From UBA2336 sp964538575 (GTDB taxonomy: Bacteria > Bacteroidota > Bacteroidia > Cytophagales > Cyclobacteriaceae), in NCBI GenBank assembly GCA_964538575.1, contig CAZIGG010000034.1:1-26696 (forward strand): DNA of 26,696 nt, read 5' to 3'. Below the pieces are notes generated by a model. It did no database searches, was not told the origin of the DNA, and worked only from the letters and a program-made list of their open reading frames with translations. The translations under genes and the position numbers were made by a program. Of the stretch, positions 22,571 through 26,696 are shown in pieces (position 1 is the stretch's first letter; each line of letters opens with the position of its first letter).

Positions 22571-25500
22571 ATGACAATCGCAGCGCGTAAACTACCTAAA
22601 CACCTCAAGATTTATTCAATCATTTTCTTTACGGTTGTAACAATTTTTCTAAGCAGTTGCACCGATGATACTCCGCGCATCCTGGTATTTGCAAAAACGA
22701 ATGGATACTATCACGAATCTATCCCTACCGGCATTGCTGCCCTTCAAAAGCTGGGAGCCGGGAGTGGATTTGAGGTAGACACTACAAAAGATGCCCGTAA
22801 GTTTACAGACGATCAGTTAAAAAAGTATAAAGCTGTCATCTTCCTCAGCACAACACGAAATGTTCTGAATGCCGATCAGCAGGTGGCTTTTGAGCGCTAC
22901 ATTCAGGCCGGTGGCGGTTACGTGGGCATTCACGCTGCTGCTGACACGGAGTATGAATGGCCCTGGTATAACAGACTTGTTGGAGCTTATTTTCTTAGTC
23001 ATCCAGCCATACAACCTGCAGCCATAAACGTTATCGACACAAGTCATCTTTCCATGAAGGGATTGCCCATGCGTTGGGAGCGGACCGATGAATGGTATAA
23101 TTATAAGAGCATCTATGCGGGTATCCATGTGCTGGCCGAGCTTGATGAACAAACGTATGAAGGCGGTGCGAACGGGCCGCGTCACCCGATTGCCTGGTAT
23201 CATGCGTATGATGGTGGTCGTGCTTTTTATACCGGTGGGGGTCATACCACCGAATCCTACAGTGAGCCGTTATTCTTAAAACACCTTTTAGGCGGCATCC
23301 GGTATGCGATGGGTGAAAATGTTAAGCTTGATTACAGTAAATCATACGCCCTAAAAACTCCTGAAGAAAACCGGTTTACCAAAACAATTTTGTCGAACGA
23401 CCTCAATGAACCGATGGAGCTTGCGGTTGCACCCGATGGCCGCGTCTTCTTTGGAGAACGCTCTGGTAGCCTGTATGTATACTTACCCACGGATAACAAA
23501 ACGGTTCTCATTCATAAGTTTAATGTAATGCCCGATTCCAAAGAAAACTTCGGGAGCGGAATTTTGGGGTTGACGCTTGATCCTGATTTTAAAGACAATA
23601 ACTATCTCTACTTGTTTTACACACCGAATGAGATGCCTGCACATCAGAATATCTCCAGGTTTAAAATCGGAAAGGATAATGTACTCGACCTTACATCCGA
23701 ACAAATACTTATCAAAATTCCGTTAGAGCTTGAAATCGGGGCGCATGCAGGCGGCTCACTGGCATGGGATAAAGACAAAAATCTATACATGTCAACGGGT
23801 GATAATACAGTTCCGTTCGCTTCCGATGGATATGCACCTCTCGATGAAATTCCGGGCAGAATCATTTACGATGCACAACGGTCAGCCGGTAATACAAATG
23901 ACCTGCGAGGAAAGATTCTCCGAATTCGTCCGGAAGCTGACGGCTCTTATACAATTCCGGAAGGAAATTTATTTCCGAAAGGCACTGCCCTGACCCGGCC
24001 TGAGATTTATGCCATGGGATGCCGCAATCCGTACCGCATGTCGGTTGATCAGGAAACTTCAATCGTGTATTGGGGCGAGATCGGCCCGGATGCGGGTGAG
24101 AACGGAACACATGGGCCGCGGGGTTACGATGAAATAAACCAGGCTAAAAAAGCAGGAAATTTCGGCTGGCCGTACTTTATGGGCGACAATAAGCCATATC
24201 CTGAATATGATTTTGTCACGAAAACACTGGGAGCATTGTACGATGCTAACGCACCGGTTAACGCATCCGTTAATAATACTGGACTAAAAAATCTTCCGCC
24301 TGCGCAGAAAGCTATGATCTGGTATCCGTATGAAAAGTCAGATGAATTTCCGGATGTTGGTATGGGCGGACGCAGCGCCCTGGCGGGGCCCGTGTATCAT
24401 TACAATGACAAGCTTGCATCAGCCACAAAGTTCCCGGAGTATTTTGATAAATGTCTGTTCATTATGGATTGGATGCGCAACTGGGTATTTGCCGTGCGAC
24501 TGGATAACGACTATAAGTATGTGCGCATGGAACCTTTTATGCCGATCACGGGCGATTTCAGACGACCGATTGACATGGAAGTAGGGCCGGAGGGCTCGTT
24601 TTACATGCTGGAATACGGTTCTGTTTACGGTCTTGATAATGTGGATGCACGTTTAGTCCGGATTGATTACAATGGTGGAAACCGTAAGCCTACAGCGAAG
24701 ATCACCGCTGCGGAAACCATCGGTTTAGCTCCCCTGAAAGTAAAGCTGAGCGGCAAATCAAGCTTTGATTTTGATGATGATGCGTTGACATACGAGTGGC
24801 TGATTGAGGATAAGAAAATTAAGAATGCCGATGTTGACTATACGTTTACAAAAAATGGCGTGTTCAAGGTAATTCTTACGGTTACCGATGCGCTGGGCGC
24901 AAGTGATACCGATACAGTAGAAATAAAAGCAGGAAACACATTGCCGACTGTTTCCATCAGCACAACTGATAATAGCACGTTCTTTTTTGATAAAACACCT
25001 TTTCATTATACGGTTGATATTAAGGACAACGAAGACACGTCAATCGATCCAAACAACGTTATGATCGGACTTAAGTACATTGAAAAAACGGATCAGCAGT
25101 TGGGGCATTTGCAGGTTGCTTCGTTCGATGCCGGTAAATCATTGCTGGAGGCAAGCGATTGTGAAACATGCCATCAGCTTACAGGAAAATCCATTGGCCC
25201 CGCATTTATGGAAATCGCAAAACGATATAAAGACGATAAAACTGCTCCGGCAAAGCTGATTGAAAAAATTATAGCAGGCGGAGGAGGTGTTTGGGGTGAA
25301 CCTGCCATGAATGCGCATCCGCAAATGCCGAAAGAAGACGTTGCTAAAATTGTTAAGTACGTCCTTTCGCTCACGGACAAGAAGGTTGAAAGTCTTCCGC
25401 AGACCGGAACGGTATCATTTAAGGAACATAAGGATGCTGAAGCACAAGGCCGCTACGCCCTGAGCGCATCGTATACCGACAAAGGTGGCGAAGCAACTCC

Positions 25501-25903
25501 GTTAACAAATAGCGCTGCGTTAATATTACGCCCTGCCCGCGTTCAGGCTGAAGAAGCTGATGTTTTAAATAACGTTAGACCAGATGAAGGTACGCTGGGC
25601 AACATTCACCATAAATCGTTTTTTGTTTTTAAGAATATTGACCTGAAAGGCATTAAACAACTCACGTACAATTATGCTTCGTTAAACCGGGATGCAACCA
25701 TTGAAGTGCATGTAGGCTCGCCAAAAGGCGAGGTGATCAGTACCGTGAAGTATACACAAACAGGCGATTGGAAGAAGTTCAGACAGATTACCACATCAAT
25801 CAAAGATCCGGGCGGAAAGAACGATCTTTACTTTGTTATCCGGAAAGACCAGGAACCGAATGATCACATGCTGGATGTGGATTGGATAGAATTTAAAAAA
25901 TAA
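22571..25903 (+). CDS. ThuA / PQQ sugar dehydrogenase / PKD / cytochrome c / CBM fusion lipoprotein
   Basis: A 1110-residue lipoprotein (signal anchor, lipobox LSSC, Cys30). Domains in order: ThuA-like (about 35-265: ILVFAKTNGYYHES, GGGYVGIHAAADTEYEWPWY, AFYTGGGHTTESY); a PQQ-type glucose/sorbosone dehydrogenase propeller (about 280-700: GILGLTLDPDFKDNNYLYLF, GKILRIRPEADGSY, YAMGCRNPYRMSVDQET, KAGNFGWPYFMGDN); PKD (about 704-790); cytochrome c with CETCH at 864-868 and a likely Met ligand near 918 (HPQMPKED); and a C-terminal CBM6-like sugar-binding module (about 985-1110, ending MLDVDWIEFKK). This puts sugar binding, oxidation and electron acceptance in one periplasmic or surface protein. 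Such fusions are known in Bacteroidota; the substrate is unknown. It precedes a TIM-barrel sugar isomerase by 26 bp. Confidence 0.9.
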   Translation: MTIAARKLPKHLKIYSIIFFTVVTIFLSSCTDDTPRILVFAKTNGYYHESIPTGIAALQKLGAGSGFEVDTTKDARKFTDDQLKKYKAVIFLSTTRNVLNADQQVAFERYIQAGGGYVGIHAAADTEYEWPWYNRLVGAYFLSHPAIQPAAINVIDTSHLSMKGLPMRWERTDEWYNYKSIYAGIHVLAELDEQTYEGGANGPRHPIAWYHAYDGGRAFYTGGGHTTESYSEPLFLKHLLGGIRYAMGENVKLDYSKSYALKTPEENRFTKTILSNDLNEPMELAVAPDGRVFFGERSGSLYVYLPTDNKTVLIHKFNVMPDSKENFGSGILGLTLDPDFKDNNYLYLFYTPNEMPAHQNISRFKIGKDNVLDLTSEQILIKIPLELEIGAHAGGSLAWDKDKNLYMSTGDNTVPFASDGYAPLDEIPGRIIYDAQRSAGNTNDLRGKILRIRPEADGSYTIPEGNLFPKGTALTRPEIYAMGCRNPYRMSVDQETSIVYWGEIGPDAGENGTHGPRGYDEINQAKKAGNFGWPYFMGDNKPYPEYDFVTKTLGALYDANAPVNASVNNTGLKNLPPAQKAMIWYPYEKSDEFPDVGMGGRSALAGPVYHYNDKLASATKFPEYFDKCLFIMDWMRNWVFAVRLDNDYKYVRMEPFMPITGDFRRPIDMEVGPEGSFYMLEYGSVYGLDNVDARLVRIDYNGGNRKPTAKITAAETIGLAPLKVKLSGKSSFDFDDDALTYEWLIEDKKIKNADVDYTFTKNGVFKVILTVTDALGASDTDTVEIKAGNTLPTVSISTTDNSTFFFDKTPFHYTVDIKDNEDTSIDPNNVMIGLKYIEKTDQQLGHLQVASFDAGKSLLEASDCETCHQLTGKSIGPAFMEIAKRYKDDKTAPAKLIEKIIAGGGGVWGEPAMNAHPQMPKEDVAKIVKYVLSLTDKKVESLPQTGTVSFKEHKDAEAQGRYALSASYTDKGGEATPLTNSAALILRPARVQAEEADVLNNVRPDEGTLGNIHHKSFFVFKNIDLKGIKQLTYNYASLNRDATIEVHVGSPKGEVISTVKYTQTGDWKKFRQITTSIKDPGGKNDLYFVIRKDQEPNDHMLDVDWIEFKK

Positions 25904-25929
25904 CCGTACTCACTTAATTAATAAACTCC

Positions 25930-26696
25930 ATGAGTAACACTGTAAATCCATCGCGCAGAAGCGCCCTTAAAAAAATTGCCGGATCAGCCGCTGTTGCAAT
26001 TGCCGGAGTTTCCTTGTCGCACAGGCTTTCAGCAACTGAAGCTGTTTTGGATGAAAAGCTGAAAGGTAAAATAAATCATTCCGTATGCCGGTGGTGCTAC
26101 AGCAGCATTCCGCTGGAAGACCTTTGTAAGGCCGCAAACAACATCGGATTAGCTTCCATTGAATTAACCGGGCCGGAAGAATGGCCGCTCCTGAAAAAAT
26201 ACGGCTTGACATCAGCGATGCCGTGGGGTGCCGGAAAAGGAATTACAGAGGGGTTTAACAACCCTGCTTTGCATGATGAATTGATAGCAAGCTATTCCGG
26301 GCTTATTCCTAAAGCGGCCGCAGCCGGGTTGAACAAACTCATTTGTTTCTCCGGAAACCGGAATGGCTTAGACGATGAAAAGGGAATTGAAAATTGTGCG
26401 GTGGGATTGAAACGATTAATGCCGCTGGCAGAGAAATACAAAATTACGTTGTCCATGGAACTGCTGAACAGCAAAGTGGATCATCATGATTATCAGTGCG
26501 ATCGCACTGCCTGGGGAGCTGCGTTGTGTGAGAAGGTTGGGTCGGAGCAGTTTAAGCTTTTGTACGACATCTACCACATGCAGATCATGGAAGGCGATGT
26601 TATTGCTACGATTCGCCAGTACAATAAATACATTTCACATTATCATACCGGAGGCGTGCCCGGACGTAACGAGATTGATGAAACACAGGAACTCAA
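25930..26696 (+). CDS. Tat-exported TIM-barrel sugar isomerase (hydroxypyruvate isomerase-like), partial
   Basis: The frame is open from ATG 25930 to the window end (255 codons seen), so the 3' end is missing. The N terminus has a twin-arginine signal (NPSRRSALKKIAG, then a hydrophobic stretch AAVAIAGVSL), so the folded enzyme should be exported. The body is an AP-endonuclease-2-type TIM barrel: SVCRWCYSSIPLEDLCKAA, IGLASIELTGPEEW, metal-binding Glu in LSMELLNSK, LLYDIYHMQIMEGD and YHTGGVPGRNEIDETQEL, which match hydroxypyruvate isomerase (Hyi) most closely. The family as exported proteins in Bacteroidota often sits with ThuA and dehydrogenase genes, as here, and may act on keto-sugars; that role is inference. 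The gene is 26 bp after the ThuA/PQQ fusion, a likely operon. Confidence 0.85.
   Translation, partial: MSNTVNPSRRSALKKIAGSAAVAIAGVSLSHRLSATEAVLDEKLKGKINHSVCRWCYSSIPLEDLCKAANNIGLASIELTGPEEWPLLKKYGLTSAMPWGAGKGITEGFNNPALHDELIASYSGLIPKAAAAGLNKLICFSGNRNGLDDEKGIENCAVGLKRLMPLAEKYKITLSMELLNSKVDHHDYQCDRTAWGAALCEKVGSEQFKLLYDIYHMQIMEGDVIATIRQYNKYISHYHTGGVPGRNEIDETQEL

Noticed and set aside
22817..23245. Minus-strand 142-codon frame inside the ThuA region
   Set aside because: Shadow of the ThuA domain coding sequence; low-complexity product without recognisable features.

Overview
The window (26.7 kb, moderate GC, two runs of N) looks like a draft-assembly scaffold of a Bacteroidota bacterium, most likely a Cytophagales relative. 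The signs are a secreted protein ending in a gliding-motility/type IX secretion type B C-terminal domain, a DUF4290 gene next to murA, SusD-free but lipoprotein-rich secreted sugar-oxidation genes (PQQ sugar dehydrogenase, ThuA, cytochrome c), and promoters that fit the Bacteroidota form TTG-N20/21-TAnnTTTG. No rRNA, tRNA, CRISPR array or insertion sequence was seen.

Layout. 1-2.9 kb: a decayed copy of a cytochrome c/secreted-protein gene pair, an outer-membrane beta-barrel gene, then the intact pair (cytochrome c lipoprotein and a 166-residue exported protein, minus strand) and a short AraC-type regulator. 2.9-7.6 kb (minus strand): a small unknown protein, a PQQ-type sugar dehydrogenase lipoprotein interrupted by an assembly gap, pdhB with a hairpin-rich leader, and an OmpA/TPR lipoprotein. 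7.8-14.3 kb: a PspC-domain membrane protein on the plus strand, then a tightly packed minus-strand run hisS-hutH-type-B-sorted surface protein-ybaB-glycosyltransferase. 14.4-16.4 kb (plus): a small basic protein, exodeoxyribonuclease III (interrupted by a second assembly gap) and a higBA toxin-antitoxin pair whose operator overlaps the exoA stop codon. 16.4-20.8 kb (minus): pcrA/uvrD helicase-DUF4290-murA. 20.9-26.7 kb (plus): a solitary TcmP-like protein, a Cys-rich DUF3109 protein, a 1110-residue ThuA/PQQ-dehydrogenase/PKD/cytochrome c/CBM fusion lipoprotein, and a Tat-exported TIM-barrel sugar isomerase that runs off the window end.

Most genes are housekeeping or family-typical. The observations most worth checking are: (i) both N runs are flanked by the same 55 bp on each side, so they are unmerged contig overlaps and both genes are intact once collapsed; (ii) the chimeric pseudogene at the left edge; (iii) a 16-bp-arm palindrome over the higBA promoter with an almost leaderless toxin mRNA; (iv) MurA with Asp in place of the catalytic Cys, which predicts fosfomycin insensitivity; (v) a repeat element that supplies the last codons of a small gene; (vi) mutually exclusive hairpins before pdhB; (vii) hisS directly fused in an operon with histidine ammonia-lyase. 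I did not find a convincing wholly new multi-gene system.
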